Assembly (NCBI RefSeq): GCF_021728535.1
Contig: NZ_JAKKDU010000018.1
Span: forward strand, 1-64,000
Direction: 5' to 3'
DNA: 64,000 bases
Origin: Wocania arenilitoris
Lineage (GTDB): Bacteria; Bacteroidota; Bacteroidia; Flavobacteriales; Flavobacteriaceae
Below, piece after piece: positions 46,994 through 56,674 of this stretch. A program made the position numbers and the translations under genes. The notes below the pieces were generated by a model, which worked only from the letters and a program-made list of their open reading frames with translations, was not told the DNA's origin and made no database searches. Each line of letters opens with the position of its first letter. Within the stretch, counting starts at the first letter, position 1.

Positions 46994-48238
46994 TTATTTT
47001 TCAAACTGATTTAAGGTGCTTATAATAATGTTTACACAATCTAATAACTGATCTTCTGTCATAACTAAAGGCGGTGCAAAACGAATAATATTTCCATGTG
47101 TTGGTTTAGCTAATAAGCCGTTGTCACGTAAAGCTAAACAAATGTTCCAAGCGGTATCGCTATCTTCATGATCATTAATAACAATTGCGTTTAATAATCC
47201 TTTTCCTCTAACAAGTTTTACTATATTACTGTTCTCTATATATTTATTCAATTTAGATCTAAATAATACCCCTAGATCTTCTGCGTTTTCAGTCAACCCC
47301 TCTTGTTTAACAACTTCAAGAGCAGCTATTGCTACAGCTGCTGCAATTGGGTTTCCTCCGTAAGTACTACCATGGTTTCCAGGTCTTATCACATTCATTA
47401 TCTCATTATTAGCAAGTACAGCAGAAACTGGATAAACACCTCCACTCAAGGCTTTTCCTAAAACTAAAATATCAGGTTTAACATTTTCGTGATCTACAGC
47501 AAGCATACGCCCAGTTCTAGCTATACCTGTTTGGACTTCGTCTGCAATAAATAAAACATTATAGGTTTCGCATAAATCTTTTGCTTTTGCTAAGTAACCT
47601 TCACTTGGTACATAAACGCCAGCCTCACCTTGAATTGGCTCGACCAAAAATCCTGCAACATTAGGATTTTGAGCTAAAACATCTTCAAGCGCTTGTATAT
47701 TATCGTATTCTATTTTAATAAAGCCCTCTGTATACGGGCCAAAGTTTTTACGAGCCACCGGATCGTTAGAAAAAGAAATTATGGTAGTAGTCCTACCATG
47801 AAAATTATTTTTACAAACAATTATTTTCGCTTTATTGGTGTCTATTCCCTTAACCTCGTAAGCCCACTTTCTACATACTTTTAATGCTGTTTCAACAGCT
47901 TCAGCTCCTGTGTTAATTGGTAACACTTTATCGAAACCAAAATATTGGGCAACATACTTTTCGTATTTACCTAACATATCGTTATAAAAAGCACGAGAAG
48001 TTAAGGTAAGTGTTTGTGCTTGATGCGTCATGGCATCAACAATTTTAGGATGACAATGCCCTTGGTTTACTGAAGAGTAAGCCGATAAAAAATCGTAATA
48101 CTTCTTTCCTTCTACGTCCCAAACATAAACACCTTCTCCTCTACTTAATACTACTGGTAATGGATGATAATTTTGAGCGCCATACTTGTTTTCTAAGGCC
48201 ATAGCCTCTTGCGATGAAATGTGGTCTAAAACAGCCAT
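46994..48238 (-). CDS. rocD: Ornithine aminotransferase
   Basis: This PLP enzyme converts ornithine and 2-oxoglutarate to glutamate semialdehyde and glutamate. The 414-residue protein has [39 protein letters not shown] near residue 48, [20 protein letters not shown] near 105, the cofactor Asp in [14 protein letters not shown] near 235, and the Schiff-base Lys in [17 protein letters not shown] near 260. [17 protein letters not shown] near 290 is also typical. Full length and monocistronic on the minus strand. The DNA beyond its stop is transposon debris. Confidence 0.95.
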   Translation of the reverse strand: MAVLDHISSQEAMALENKYGAQNYHPLPVVLSRGEGVYVWDVEGKKYYDFLSAYSSVNQGHCHPKIVDAMTHQAQTLTLTSRAFYNDMLGKYEKYVAQYFGFDKVLPINTGAEAVETALKVCRKWAYEVKGIDTNKAKIIVCKNNFHGRTTTIISFSNDPVARKNFGPYTEGFIKIEYDNIQALEDVLAQNPNVAGFLVEPIQGEAGVYVPSEGYLAKAKDLCETYNVLFIADEVQTGIARTGRMLAVDHENVKPDILVLGKALSGGVYPVSAVLANNEIMNVIRPGNHGSTYGGNPIAAAVAIAALEVVKQEGLTENAEDLGVLFRSKLNKYIENSNIVKLVRGKGLLNAIVINDHEDSDTAWNICLALRDNGLLAKPTHGNIIRFAPPLVMTEDQLLDCVNIIISTLNQFEK

Positions 48239-48819
48239 TTTAAAATAATTTAAGGTTTAATGTCTAAATAAAAAGACATCGTTTAACAATACATTAGTAG
48301 TGCAAACTTTAATAATTAAATCTCGCTTAGCGAGTAAAACAACCATTCCTTCTGTACCTTTATTCTTTCGGAATCCCAAAGGTTATCTGGACGAAAAAGC
48401 AGCATGGGAGAGAAATCATCCCTAAGTACTGCAATATTAATAAATTTTTATGGTGTTTTAAAATTTTATCTGATTTTGTGATATAAAGATGATACTTGTA
48501 ATCCTAGTCGTTTCTCCTCTCTTAAAATCGTATTTTTATCCATTTAATCCAAGCAAAAACCTTTAACATACTTAAACCTATTAAAAATACAATACTTCCT
48601 AACCGAGTTTTAGTAGGTCTTTGACAGCTTTAACATTAAAAAATTCGACTAAACAATAGATGAATAGTCTAAAAAAAAAACAGCAGTCTAGATAACCTCC
48701 ATACATTAAAGACAGTAAAAATTATAAAAGGTTCATACTATTTCAATTTATTTTCATCATTGCCTAAAGTTAATGGAAATAAAGCGTCATATATTTATTC
48801 CTATTATTATTTTTGCAGC
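48239..48819. other. Intergenic region with hairpins and a possible small relic
   Basis: CTCGC-TTA-GCGAG lies at 48322-48334. ACCTTT...AAAGGT (about 48356-48383) encloses ATTC/GAAT. A frame open from 48261 to 48425 ends in protein-like FFRNPKGYLDEKAAWERNHP, but has no convincing start and matches nothing I recognise. The remaining 390 nt are AT-rich without visible signals until the rlmD promoter box. Confidence 0.4.
48808..48815 (+). promoter_or_regulatory. -7 box adjacent to the rlmD start
   Basis: TATTTTTG ends 4 nt before ATG 48820, so the transcript should be leaderless or nearly so. No good -33 TTG is seen. Confidence 0.45.
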
Positions 48820-50235
48820 ATGTCAAAAAGAAGAAAACAGAGAAAACAAGTATTTACTAACATAGAAATTATTGATGCTGGAGCTAAAGGAAAAACCATA
48901 GCCAAAGCACCTGATGGAAAAGTGATTTTTTTACCAAATGCTGTACCGGGCGATGTGGTAGATGTGCAAACATTTAAAAAAAGAAAAGCCTATTACGAGG
49001 GAAAAGCAATTACATTTCATAAATTATCTGATAAAAGAACTAAACCAGAATGTGAGCATTTTGGAACTTGTGGTGGTTGCAAATGGCAAAATATGGCATA
49101 CGAGCATCAATTGTTTTACAAGCAAAAAGAAGTAACCAATAACTTAACACGTTTAGGTCATATAGAATTACCTGAAGTCACACCTATTTTAGGTTCTGCA
49201 AATCAGTATTTCTATAGAAATAAAATGGAATTTTCGTTTAGTGATTCACGTTGGTTAACATTAGAGGAAATTCAATCAAACGAAAATTTAGGAAACAGGA
49301 ACGCCTTAGGTTTTCATATTCCAGGAATGTGGGATAAAATTTTAGATGTAAAAAAATGCCACTTACAAGCAAATCCATCAAACGCTATTAGAAATGCTGT
49401 TAAGCAATTTGCAATTGGTAATAATCTAGAGTTTTTTAACACAAGAAATCAAGCAGGTTTGTTGCGTACTATAATGATTCGTACTTCTAGCATTGGGGAT
49501 ATTATGGTTTTAATTCAGTTTTTTAAAGAAGATAAAGCTAAACGTGAATTACTATTAGATTTTCTTTCTGAAGCCTTTCCACAAATAACATCTTTACAAT
49601 ATGTCATCAACGGAAAAGCAAATGACACTATTTACGATCAAGATGTAATTTGCTATAAAGGAAGTGATCATATATTTGAAGAAATGGAAGGTTTACGATT
49701 TAAAATAAATGCCAAATCATTTTATCAAACCAATTCCGCGCAAGCGTACAGGTTATATAGAATAACACGAGATTTTGCTGGATTAACAGGAAACGAACTC
49801 GTTTACGATTTATATACTGGCACAGGAACCATTGCACAATTTGTTGCTAAGAAAGCAAATAAAGTTATTGGTGTTGAAGCTGTACCAGATGCTATTTTAG
49901 CGGCTAAAGAAAATGCACAATTAAATAACATTAATAATGTTGAATTCTTTGTTGGCGATATGAAGCACGTTTTTAATACCGAGTTTATTAATACACATGG
50001 GCGACCTGATGTAATAATTACAGATCCGCCACGAGATGGGATGCACAAAGATGTGGTACAACAAATATTAAACATAGCACCACATAAAATTGTTTATGTA
50101 AGTTGTAATAGTGCAACACAAGCCAGAGATTTAGCGTTAATGGATACTATGTATAAAGTTACAAAAACGCAAGCCGTAGATATGTTTCCACAAACGCATC
50201 ATGTTGAAAATGTAGTTTTACTTGAAAAACGGTAA
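48820..50235 (+). CDS. rlmD: 23S rRNA (uracil-C5)-methyltransferase, RlmD/RumA type
   Basis: The protein has 471 residues from ATG 48820 (MSKRRKQRKQ); an earlier start would include the promoter box. The order is: TRAM domain at about 10-60; iron-sulfur cysteines in CEHFGTCGGCKWQNM near 72; the SAM domain with LVYDLYTGTGTIAQFVAKKA near 325; and TDPPRDGMHKDVVQ near 405. The catalytic Cys is in IVYVSCNSATQARDL near 430. It methylates a uridine of 23S rRNA. DUF6452 and DUF6048 genes follow, a conserved flavobacterial neighbourhood. Confidence 0.93.
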   Translation: MSKRRKQRKQVFTNIEIIDAGAKGKTIAKAPDGKVIFLPNAVPGDVVDVQTFKKRKAYYEGKAITFHKLSDKRTKPECEHFGTCGGCKWQNMAYEHQLFYKQKEVTNNLTRLGHIELPEVTPILGSANQYFYRNKMEFSFSDSRWLTLEEIQSNENLGNRNALGFHIPGMWDKILDVKKCHLQANPSNAIRNAVKQFAIGNNLEFFNTRNQAGLLRTIMIRTSSIGDIMVLIQFFKEDKAKRELLLDFLSEAFPQITSLQYVINGKANDTIYDQDVICYKGSDHIFEEMEGLRFKINAKSFYQTNSAQAYRLYRITRDFAGLTGNELVYDLYTGTGTIAQFVAKKANKVIGVEAVPDAILAAKENAQLNNINNVEFFVGDMKHVFNTEFINTHGRPDVIITDPPRDGMHKDVVQQILNIAPHKIVYVSCNSATQARDLALMDTMYKVTKTQAVDMFPQTHHVENVVLLEKR

Positions 50236-50269
50236 GATGTTTAATTGTTAATTCGTTTATTTGTATAAA

Positions 50270-50821
50270 ATGAAAATAAAATACTTTAAATATTCTCTTT
50301 TGCCAATTATTATATTAGTAATTGGTATTACTGTGAGTTGTGAACGCGACGATTTATGTCCGGAAAGCACATCTACAACACCAAGTTTAATTATTAGAAC
50401 TTTTGATGTAAACGAGCAGGAAAATAAAAAAAATGTATTTGGTCTAACCATTAAAGGCGAAGGCAACAATAATTTTTTAGAAGGCTATAAAACTGCAACA
50501 CGAGACTCTATAGTATTGCCTTTAAAAACAATTGGTTCATCTACGGTTTATAATTTTTATAGTAATTCTACCATAGATGATAACGGGACACCAACCGATG
50601 AAAGTGATGATGTAATTTCTGGAAACTTAGATGTTATTACCATAACCTACACCACCGAAACCGTTTTTGTATCTCGAGCATGTGGTTACAAAACCATTTT
50701 TAATGATGTTGTGATTTCTGTTGAAGACGATAGCGATAATTGGATACAATTAATACAACCTGTAAATAACCCACAATCTGTAGAAGATGAAGCAGCAGCA
50801 CATTTTAAATTATTTCATTAA
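50270..50821 (+). CDS. DUF6452-like lipoprotein
   Basis: From ATG 50270 (MKIKYFKYSLLPIIILVIGI) the 183-residue protein has a lipoprotein signal with Cys in TVSCERDD. After this come a DLCPESTSTTPSLIIRTFD strand, NVFGLTIKGEG and SIVLPLKTIGSSTVYNFYSN, a compact beta-rich domain. It fits DUF6452, which in flavobacteria sits between rlmD and a DUF6048 gene. It overlaps the next gene by 35 bp. It is probably a periplasmic or outer-membrane lipoprotein of unknown role. Confidence 0.75.
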   Translation: MKIKYFKYSLLPIIILVIGITVSCERDDLCPESTSTTPSLIIRTFDVNEQENKKNVFGLTIKGEGNNNFLEGYKTATRDSIVLPLKTIGSSTVYNFYSNSTIDDNGTPTDESDDVISGNLDVITITYTTETVFVSRACGYKTIFNDVVISVEDDSDNWIQLIQPVNNPQSVEDEAAAHFKLFH

Positions 50822-51515
50822 TGGTATCATTTTACTACTTTTTTGTGTACCTGTAAATGCGCAAAACAACAGCATACCAGATACCGTAAGTGATTCAATC
50901 AAAATTAAACAAAAATACGGGCTTAGAATTGGTGGTGATTTTGGTAAACTAATTAGAACAGCTTTAGACGATGAGTATTCTGGTTTTGAAGTTTTAGCCG
51001 ATTACCGAATTAAAAAGAATTTATACCTCGCTGGCGAAATTGGTGTTGAAGAAAAAAATAATACTACCGAGTTTATAGACATTACTACATCAGGAAGCTA
51101 TTTTAAAGCTGGAATAGATTATAATTCGTACCAAAACTGGCTAGATATGGATAACATGATTTTCTTTGGGTTTCGTGTTGGCGCCAGTGCCTTTAGTCAA
51201 ACTTTAAATAGTTTTACTGTGTATAATACCAATCAATATTGGGGAAATCAATTCACATCAAATATAACCAAAGAATTTAATGGTCTAACAGCAATTTGGG
51301 CAGAACTTATTGTAGGTTTAAAAGCAGAACTGTTTAATAACCTATATATGGGTTTAAATGTGCAACTTAAAGTGTTAGCAAGCGAAACAGAACCCGAAAA
51401 CTTTCAAAATATATACATTCCGGGGTTTAACAAAACCTACGATAGTAGTGGTATTGGTGTTGGTTATAGTTATACTATTTCGTATCGTATTCCGCTTTAT
51501 AAAAAGAATAAGTAG
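50787..51515 (+). CDS. DUF6048-like outer-membrane beta-barrel protein
   Basis: The 242-residue product has a signal peptide (FINGIILLLFCVPVNAQ). Repeated amphipathic beta-strands follow, such as KYGLRIGGDFGKLIRT, NLYLAGEIGVEEK, MIFFGFRVGASAFSQTL and LYMGLNVQLKVLASE. The C-terminus, GYSYTISYRIPLYKKNK, is typical of a small outer-membrane barrel. It overlaps the DUF6452 gene by 35 bp, so the two are translated together and probably work together at the outer membrane. Function unknown. Confidence 0.75.
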   Translation: MKQQHILNYFINGIILLLFCVPVNAQNNSIPDTVSDSIKIKQKYGLRIGGDFGKLIRTALDDEYSGFEVLADYRIKKNLYLAGEIGVEEKNNTTEFIDITTSGSYFKAGIDYNSYQNWLDMDNMIFFGFRVGASAFSQTLNSFTVYNTNQYWGNQFTSNITKEFNGLTAIWAELIVGLKAELFNNLYMGLNVQLKVLASETEPENFQNIYIPGFNKTYDSSGIGVGYSYTISYRIPLYKKNK

Positions 51516-51687
51516 TTTTATTTTAAATACAATTTTAAAATTACGTATATCTACGTATTACTTTTATAAGTAGGAAATTTTAACTTCGCTTATCGATGAA
51601 TATCAATTTTTAAACAGATTAATATCCACAAGTTAATAAGTGCACTTTAAAAATCGCGACTCAAAACCACAATTCATTTAATAGATT

Positions 51688-53142
51688 CTACCCCAAAGAA
51701 TAACCATCTCTATAATTACGCTTCACATATTTGTTAGCAGGTTCAAAGTTGGTAATTTTCATGTTCTCTGCATCCCATAATAAACGTTTTCTTCCGTAGT
51801 ATTTAGAGCCGCCCCAAAAACTATTACTTTCAGCCTTAGGATCTACTTCAAAATAGGCTTTAAGTGCTAAATTACCTATTAAAATGCTTTCAGTAAAGGG
51901 ACCTGCATAATCAAAAGAAGAACTAGTTTCGGCATTTCCGTAACCTGCCATACAGGCATTTACCCATTGTAAATAATGTCCTTCCGGAACACGTGGTAAG
52001 GTTTCTTTAACCGTAATTTGCTCGTTTAACGATAACGGTAATAGTCTTGGTTTTACACCATAACAATCGGCTAAAATTTTGCCTTTATCTCCAATAAAAA
52101 GAACGCCTCCATCCCAGTTTCCAAAGGCTTCGTTATCGCCTAATTCTTCTGGTCTTTCTGGCATTAATCCGCCATCCATCCAAGATACTTTTATAGCCCC
52201 TTTACCATCTGTTCTTGGATAGCTTAAATGTATTTTACTTGCCGTTGGGAAACTTTTAGGGTAACTAGCCATTTCAAATTTTCCCTTAAAAGCATCTGCA
52301 ACACTACATTCTACTTGATTAGGATACAAAATTGGAAGTATTCTGTACACCGGATCCATAATATGACAAGCCATATCGCCTAACGCTCCTGTTCCAAAAT
52401 CAGACCACCCTCTCCAATCAAATGGCAAATAGGCATCGTTATAATCGCGCATTTCGGCAGTACCCAACCATAAATCCCAATTTAATCCTTTAGGGATATT
52501 GTGTTTTACAGTTGGTGTTTCTAAGGCCATAGGCCAAATAGCTCTATTAGTCCAGCATTTAACGGTATGTACTTCTCCTATTAATCCGGTGTCATAAAGC
52601 TCCTTCATTTTTCTAACACCATCGCCAGAACCACCTTGGTTGCCCATTTGCGTAACCACTTTGTATTTTTTTGCAGCTTCGGTAAGCATACGCGCTTCCC
52701 AAATATCATGTGTTAATGGTTTTTGTACATAAACATGTTTTCCCATTTGCATAGCTGCATAAGCTTGTACAGCATGACTATGATCTGGTGTTGATACAGA
52801 TACTGCATCAATATTGTTTTTTTCTTTTTCTAGCATTTCCCTATAGTCGTTGTAATACTTTGCTTTAGGGAAAGCTTCTCTAGATTTAACCGCTTGCCTA
52901 TCGTCAACGTCACATAAACCCACAATATTTACATTAGGACTTTTAGCAAATGATGAAATATCACTTCTACCTTTTCCACCAACACCAATTCCAGCTATAT
53001 TAAGTTTATCGCTTGGTGGCACATAACCTTGTCCGCCTAAAACATACCTAGGAACAATCATAATTCCTGCGGTTACCAACCCAGAACCTTTTATAAAATT
53101 TCTTCTTGAAGTGCTCTTTTTTTTTGATTGTTTTTTTGACAT
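51688..53142 (-). CDS. Exported Gfo/Idh/MocA oxidoreductase with Tat-type signal
   Basis: The 484-residue protein begins with a basic stretch and SRRNFIKGSGLVTAGIMIV, a twin-arginine signal, then the nucleotide-binding IAGIGVGGKGRSDISSF near residue 50. Further marks are SVSTPDHSHAVQAYAAMQMG, KHVYVQKPLTHD with the catalytic Lys near 140, and FDWRGWSDFGTGALGDMACH near 243. The family oxidises sugars or related ring hydroxyls with NAD(P). It stands alone, without transporter or regulator nearby, 23 kb from the similar genes of the sugar-acid operon. Substrate unknown. Confidence 0.85.
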   Translation of the reverse strand: MSKKQSKKKSTSRRNFIKGSGLVTAGIMIVPRYVLGGQGYVPPSDKLNIAGIGVGGKGRSDISSFAKSPNVNIVGLCDVDDRQAVKSREAFPKAKYYNDYREMLEKEKNNIDAVSVSTPDHSHAVQAYAAMQMGKHVYVQKPLTHDIWEARMLTEAAKKYKVVTQMGNQGGSGDGVRKMKELYDTGLIGEVHTVKCWTNRAIWPMALETPTVKHNIPKGLNWDLWLGTAEMRDYNDAYLPFDWRGWSDFGTGALGDMACHIMDPVYRILPILYPNQVECSVADAFKGKFEMASYPKSFPTASKIHLSYPRTDGKGAIKVSWMDGGLMPERPEELGDNEAFGNWDGGVLFIGDKGKILADCYGVKPRLLPLSLNEQITVKETLPRVPEGHYLQWVNACMAGYGNAETSSSFDYAGPFTESILIGNLALKAYFEVDPKAESNSFWGGSKYYGRKRLLWDAENMKITNFEPANKYVKRNYRDGYSLG

Positions 53143-53320
53143 AATTGGTGATTGTTTTTAGGTTACTTAAATGGATGTTCAAGATAAATTATTTCTATGA
53201 AATTAGCAGAATTATTTTTGCTACTTTTTGTGCGGATATTTAAAAACAAGAAAATTGGCATGCAAATATTTAGTAAAATGGCAGTACAAATAGTAATTTT
53301 ATGATTAGTTAAGGTAAAGT

Positions 53321-54478
53321 CTATTTTAAGTACTTCACCTTTTTACTTCCTTCGTACATTACATACTTAACCAAACGTGCTTCTAGTTTAGCATTGAATA
53401 ACTGTATTTTTCTAGAAGGTCTTAAACCCACATGCTTTAAAGCATCTAGGTTACTAGTAATAAACCAAGCATCTGTACCTGGGTAATTTTGTTTTAGAGT
53501 ATCTCCAATGTTTTTGTAAAACTCCTGCATGTCTATATTTAAACGCTCGCCGTAAGGTGGATTGAAAACCATGTGTAGTTTTTTATCGCCACCTTTTTGA
53601 GTTTTAAAAAAATCTTCGTGTTTAACGTCAATAAAGTCTTCTAATTGGGCATTTTTTACATTGTCTTTGGCTTTGCTTACGGCACTTGGTGCTTTGTCGT
53701 AACCCATTATTTTATGATGAAAATCGCGTGTTTTACTTAACAGTGATTCTTCTATTTTTTCAAATAAATCGACATCCCAATCTTGCCAACGCTCAAAAGC
53801 AAATTCTTTTCGCATTAGGTTTGGTGGTATATTACAGGCAATCATTGCAGCTTCAATAAGCATGGTACCAGAACCGCACATGGGGTCCATAAAGTCCGAT
53901 TGCCCGTCCCACCCCGATAACATAATCATTCCTGCTGCTAAAACTTCGTTTATTGGAGCAATATTAGTTGCTGTTTTATAACCGCGTTTGTGCAGCGAAT
54001 CACCAGAAGAATCTAAGGAAATGGTGCATTGTCGTCTATCAATATGTACATTTATTTTTATATCGGGGAATTTTAAATCAACATTTGGTCGCTGTCCTGT
54101 GGTATCTCTAAATTTATCTACAATGGCATCTTTAGTTTTTTGGGCAATGTAAAGCGAATGCGAAAACAAATTAGAATGTATAGTGGCATCAACCGCCAAA
54201 GTGCCTGTAGGTTTTAAATAATTTTCCCAAGACATTTTATAGATTTTATTATACAAATCTTGCTCACTACTAACACTAAACGAATGGATAGGTTTTAAAA
54301 TTTTAACAGCGGTACGTAAGCCTAAGTTTGCTTTATACATAAAGCCTTTATCTCCAGAAAAAGCCACATTACGAACCCCTTTTTTTACGTCTTGTGCACC
54401 TAGTTGTGTGAGCTCTTTTGCAAGTAATTCTTCAAAACCAAATAAGGTTTTGGCAACCATATTGAAATTTTCTTCCAT
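53321..54478 (-). CDS. THUMP-domain RNA methyltransferase (RlmL/RlmN-like N2-guanine type)
   Basis: The 385-residue protein has a ferredoxin-like start (NMVAKTLFGFEELLAKEL), a THUMP domain at about 50-160 (YNKIYKMSWENYLKPTGTLA, INVHIDRRQCTISLDSSG), and a methyltransferase domain. The SAM site is DFMDPMCGSGTMLIEAAMIA near residue 195 and the catalytic motif is MVFNPPYGERL near 307. These are marks of the RlmL N-terminal half and related guanine N2 methyltransferases of 23S rRNA. It lacks the RlmK half of the E. coli fusion. The gene is divergent from a second methyltransferase gene, with a structured repeat between. Confidence 0.88.
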   Translation of the reverse strand: MEENFNMVAKTLFGFEELLAKELTQLGAQDVKKGVRNVAFSGDKGFMYKANLGLRTAVKILKPIHSFSVSSEQDLYNKIYKMSWENYLKPTGTLAVDATIHSNLFSHSLYIAQKTKDAIVDKFRDTTGQRPNVDLKFPDIKINVHIDRRQCTISLDSSGDSLHKRGYKTATNIAPINEVLAAGMIMLSGWDGQSDFMDPMCGSGTMLIEAAMIACNIPPNLMRKEFAFERWQDWDVDLFEKIEESLLSKTRDFHHKIMGYDKAPSAVSKAKDNVKNAQLEDFIDVKHEDFFKTQKGGDKKLHMVFNPPYGERLNIDMQEFYKNIGDTLKQNYPGTDAWFITSNLDALKHVGLRPSRKIQLFNAKLEARLVKYVMYEGSKKVKYLK

Positions 54479-54540
54479 TTTTTACGTCGAATAGATTACA
54501 AAAATAACGTAATTTTGCGCAAAGTAACTAGCATTTGCAG

Positions 54541-54660
54541 ATAATGGGTTAAGGATTGATGCGACATCCTTTTATTTGGTGATTGAGGCTCTCGAAGTGG
54601 CCAAATAAAAGATATAGCGGAAAGCCTGACCACGCCAAAGCGTGGTAACCCTATAAAAAA
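54541..54660 (+). repeat. GATATAGC-type structured repeat between divergent methyltransferase genes
   Basis: Three stems follow one another: AAGGAT-N9-ATCCTT (54551-54571), TATTTGG/CCAAATA (54573-54607, enclosing GATTGAGGCTCTCGAAG), and CCACGC-CAAA-GCGTGG (54630-54645). Between the last two is GATATAGCGGAAAGCCTGAC. The GATATAGC...AGCCTGAC part recurs at 31853-31898. From memory this family is dispersed in flavobacterial genomes. It ends 4 nt before the ATG of the next gene. Confidence 0.7.
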
Positions 54661-54663
54661 ATT

Positions 54664-55395
54664 ATGAGTAATAAAACTACCAAATGGTTTACATCGTGGT
54701 TTAATACGCCATTTTACCACATTTTATATAAAGATAGGGATGATACCGAAGCGCATGCATTTATGGATACGCTTACAAATTATTTAAATATTCCTGAACG
54801 CGGTACTATTTTAGATTTGGCATGTGGGAAAGGCAGGCACGCAAGGTATTTAAACAAAATTGGCTATAATGTTACGGGGGTTGATTTGAGTGAAAACAGC
54901 ATTAATTTTGCTAAGCAATTTGAAAATAATAGTCTTCGTTTTGAGGTGCATAACATGTGTAAACCTTACCATAAGCAATTTGATGCCGTTTTTAATTTAT
55001 TTACTAGTTTTGGTTATTTTGAGAATGATGAAGACAATTTAAACACTATTAAAGCCATTAAAAGTAATTTGAATGAATTTGGTTTTGGGGTCATCGATTT
55101 TATGAATAGCGAATTTGTTATCGATAATTTAGCACCCGAAGATGTTAAAATTATTGACGATATTACCTTTAATTTAAAACGTTATTTAGAGAACGATTAT
55201 ATTATTAAGGACATTTCGTTTACAGAAAATGGTAACGATTATAATTTTCAAGAACGTGTTAAGGCGTTTACTTTAAACGATTTTGAAACCATGTTTGAAG
55301 CTGCTGATGTGCATTTATTGGATGTTTTTGGTGATTATAAATTGCATAAATTTAATGCGAAAACATCTGAACGCTTAATAATGATTTTCAAATAG
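54664..55395 (+). CDS. Class I SAM-dependent methyltransferase
   Basis: The 243-residue cytoplasmic protein has the SAM-binding motif TILDLACGKGRHARYLNKIG near residue 44, then GVDLSENSINFAK near 73, FDAVFNLFTSFGYFENDEDN near 109 and GVIDFMNSEFVIDNL near 140. The C-terminal beta-sandwich-like part includes ERVKAFTLNDFETMFEAADV. It resembles methyltransferase domain 25 proteins; the substrate cannot be read. The gene's leader consists of the structured repeat at 54541-54660. Confidence 0.85.
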   Translation: MSNKTTKWFTSWFNTPFYHILYKDRDDTEAHAFMDTLTNYLNIPERGTILDLACGKGRHARYLNKIGYNVTGVDLSENSINFAKQFENNSLRFEVHNMCKPYHKQFDAVFNLFTSFGYFENDEDNLNTIKAIKSNLNEFGFGVIDFMNSEFVIDNLAPEDVKIIDDITFNLKRYLENDYIIKDISFTENGNDYNFQERVKAFTLNDFETMFEAADVHLLDVFGDYKLHKFNAKTSERLIMIFK

Positions 55396-55447
55396 CCAAT
55401 AATTGGCATTTAATTATGCTCACTGCTGTGGGTTATTATATTTTAGA

Positions 55448-56122
55448 ATGAATAAATTTTTATTTCCTGTATTAGCTGTTGTTATTGGCATACTTATAGC
55501 CAGTCTTAGCAAATACAAAAAAACATGGAACACCAAGCTACTACTCTCTTTTAGTGGTGCTTTTTTATTGGCTTTAACGCTTTTTGAGTTACTCCCCGAA
55601 GTTTACAATCACCTAGACACCAAACTTACTGGTTTGTATATTATGTGTGGTATTGTGTTGCAAATTGTTTTAGAACTTTTCTCAAAAGGCGCTGAACATG
55701 GGCATGTACACATACACAAAGATGAAACTCATTTTCCATGGTTATTGTTTATTAGTTTATGTATTCATAGCTTTTTAGAGGGCTTTCCAATACACGAAAA
55801 TAACGATATGTTGTATGGTGTTTTAGTGCATAAAATTCCTATTGCTGCTTTAGTAAGTATGTTTTTGTTTCAATCTAATTTTAGCAAAATACAAATTACT
55901 ATGTTTATAATTGTTTTTGCAGTTATGACACCTTTAGGAACTTTTATTTCGAATACTTGGGAAGCAATTGCAGATTATGCGCATATTATTAATGCTATTG
56001 TTATTGGGATATTTTTTCATATTTCTACTACAATTTTGTTTGAAAGTGGTGAAGGACATAAGTTTAACTTATCAAAATTTATAGCTATTATTTTAGGTGT
56101 TGGGGTTGCATTTGCAATTTAG
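55448..56122 (+). CDS. ZIP-family metal transporter
   Basis: From ATG 55448 (MNKFLFPVLAVVIGILIASL) the protein has 224 residues and about eight membrane helices. ZIP signatures are LTLFELLPEVYNHL in helix II-III, a His-rich cytoplasmic loop GAEHGHVHIHKDETH near residue 83, and SLCIHSFLEGFPI in helix IV. LVHKIPIAALVSMFLFQ is in helix V, with the HKxPxA metal site. These proteins import zinc or other divalent metals. It follows the methyltransferase gene by 52 bp. An upstream start would lack conservation. Confidence 0.85.
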   Translation: MNKFLFPVLAVVIGILIASLSKYKKTWNTKLLLSFSGAFLLALTLFELLPEVYNHLDTKLTGLYIMCGIVLQIVLELFSKGAEHGHVHIHKDETHFPWLLFISLCIHSFLEGFPIHENNDMLYGVLVHKIPIAALVSMFLFQSNFSKIQITMFIIVFAVMTPLGTFISNTWEAIADYAHIINAIVIGIFFHISTTILFESGEGHKFNLSKFIAIILGVGVAFAI

Positions 56123-56210
56123 AAAGCCTTTCCCTTCCCCTTTCCAAAGTAAAGTGAACTGTTATGCAAAAATAATGTAATAGATAAAGAGTAATCACAC
56201 AAAAGTGTCT

Positions 56211-56227
56211 CCTTCCCTTTGGGAAGG
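56211..56227. repeat. Short perfect hairpin
   Basis: CCTTCCC-TTT-GGGAAGG is a 7-bp perfect stem without a T run. A similar C-rich stretch, CCTTTCCCTTCCCCTTTCC, lies 80 nt upstream. It looks like a small dispersed palindrome. Confidence 0.5.
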
Positions 56228-56245
56228 ATTAAGAATGGGCTTTTA

Positions 56246-56674
56246 ATGTTTAGTAAAGAAGAATCACGCATACTACGACAAGAATTCTGGACGAGTTTTG
56301 GGAAGTCTTTTCCACGTAAATGGATTTTATATAATACAAAACTTAAAGGGTTCTCATTTAAATTTTATTTTGACACCAAATCTGCATTGGTGGCTTTAGA
56401 TTTAGAAGATGATTTAGAACATCGGATTAAATATTGGGAAAAGTTACTGGCTTTAAAATCGATTTTGTTAGATGATTTTTTACCTGATGCTATTTTTGAA
56501 GAAGAATATCTGTTAGAAAATTATAAAGAAATTTCTAGAATTTATGTGCCTTTAAAACAAAAAGTCTCTATTCATAATAAAAATTCGTGGCGTGATGTAA
56601 TGGAATTCTTTGATGAGAAAATGACTCTGTTTGAAGCTTTTTTTGAGGAATATAAGGATGTTATTGAAGGATAA
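56246..56674 (+). CDS. DUF4268 domain protein
   Basis: From ATG 56246 (MFSKEESRILRQEFWTSFGK) the 142-residue soluble protein has GKSFPRKWILYNTKLKGFSF, LVALDLEDDLEHRIKYWEKL and IFEEEYLLENYKEISRIYVP, ending with WRDVMEFFDEKMTLFEAFF. This matches the stand-alone DUF4268 proteins of Bacteroidota, an acidic alpha/beta domain distantly related to restriction-endonuclease-associated domains. Function unknown. An upstream TTG would lie inside the hairpin repeat. Confidence 0.8.
   Translation: MFSKEESRILRQEFWTSFGKSFPRKWILYNTKLKGFSFKFYFDTKSALVALDLEDDLEHRIKYWEKLLALKSILLDDFLPDAIFEEEYLLENYKEISRIYVPLKQKVSIHNKNSWRDVMEFFDEKMTLFEAFFEEYKDVIEG

Noticed and set aside
48261-48425. Possible gene ending in FFRNPKGYLDEKAAWERNHP
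   Set aside because: It has no convincing start codon or promoter and no family I recognise, and it overlaps hairpins; kept only as a note in the intergenic entry.
54496-54720. Minus-strand 74-codon frame over the structured repeat
   Set aside because: It consists of the repeat's stems read as protein and overlaps the start of a well-supported methyltransferase gene.
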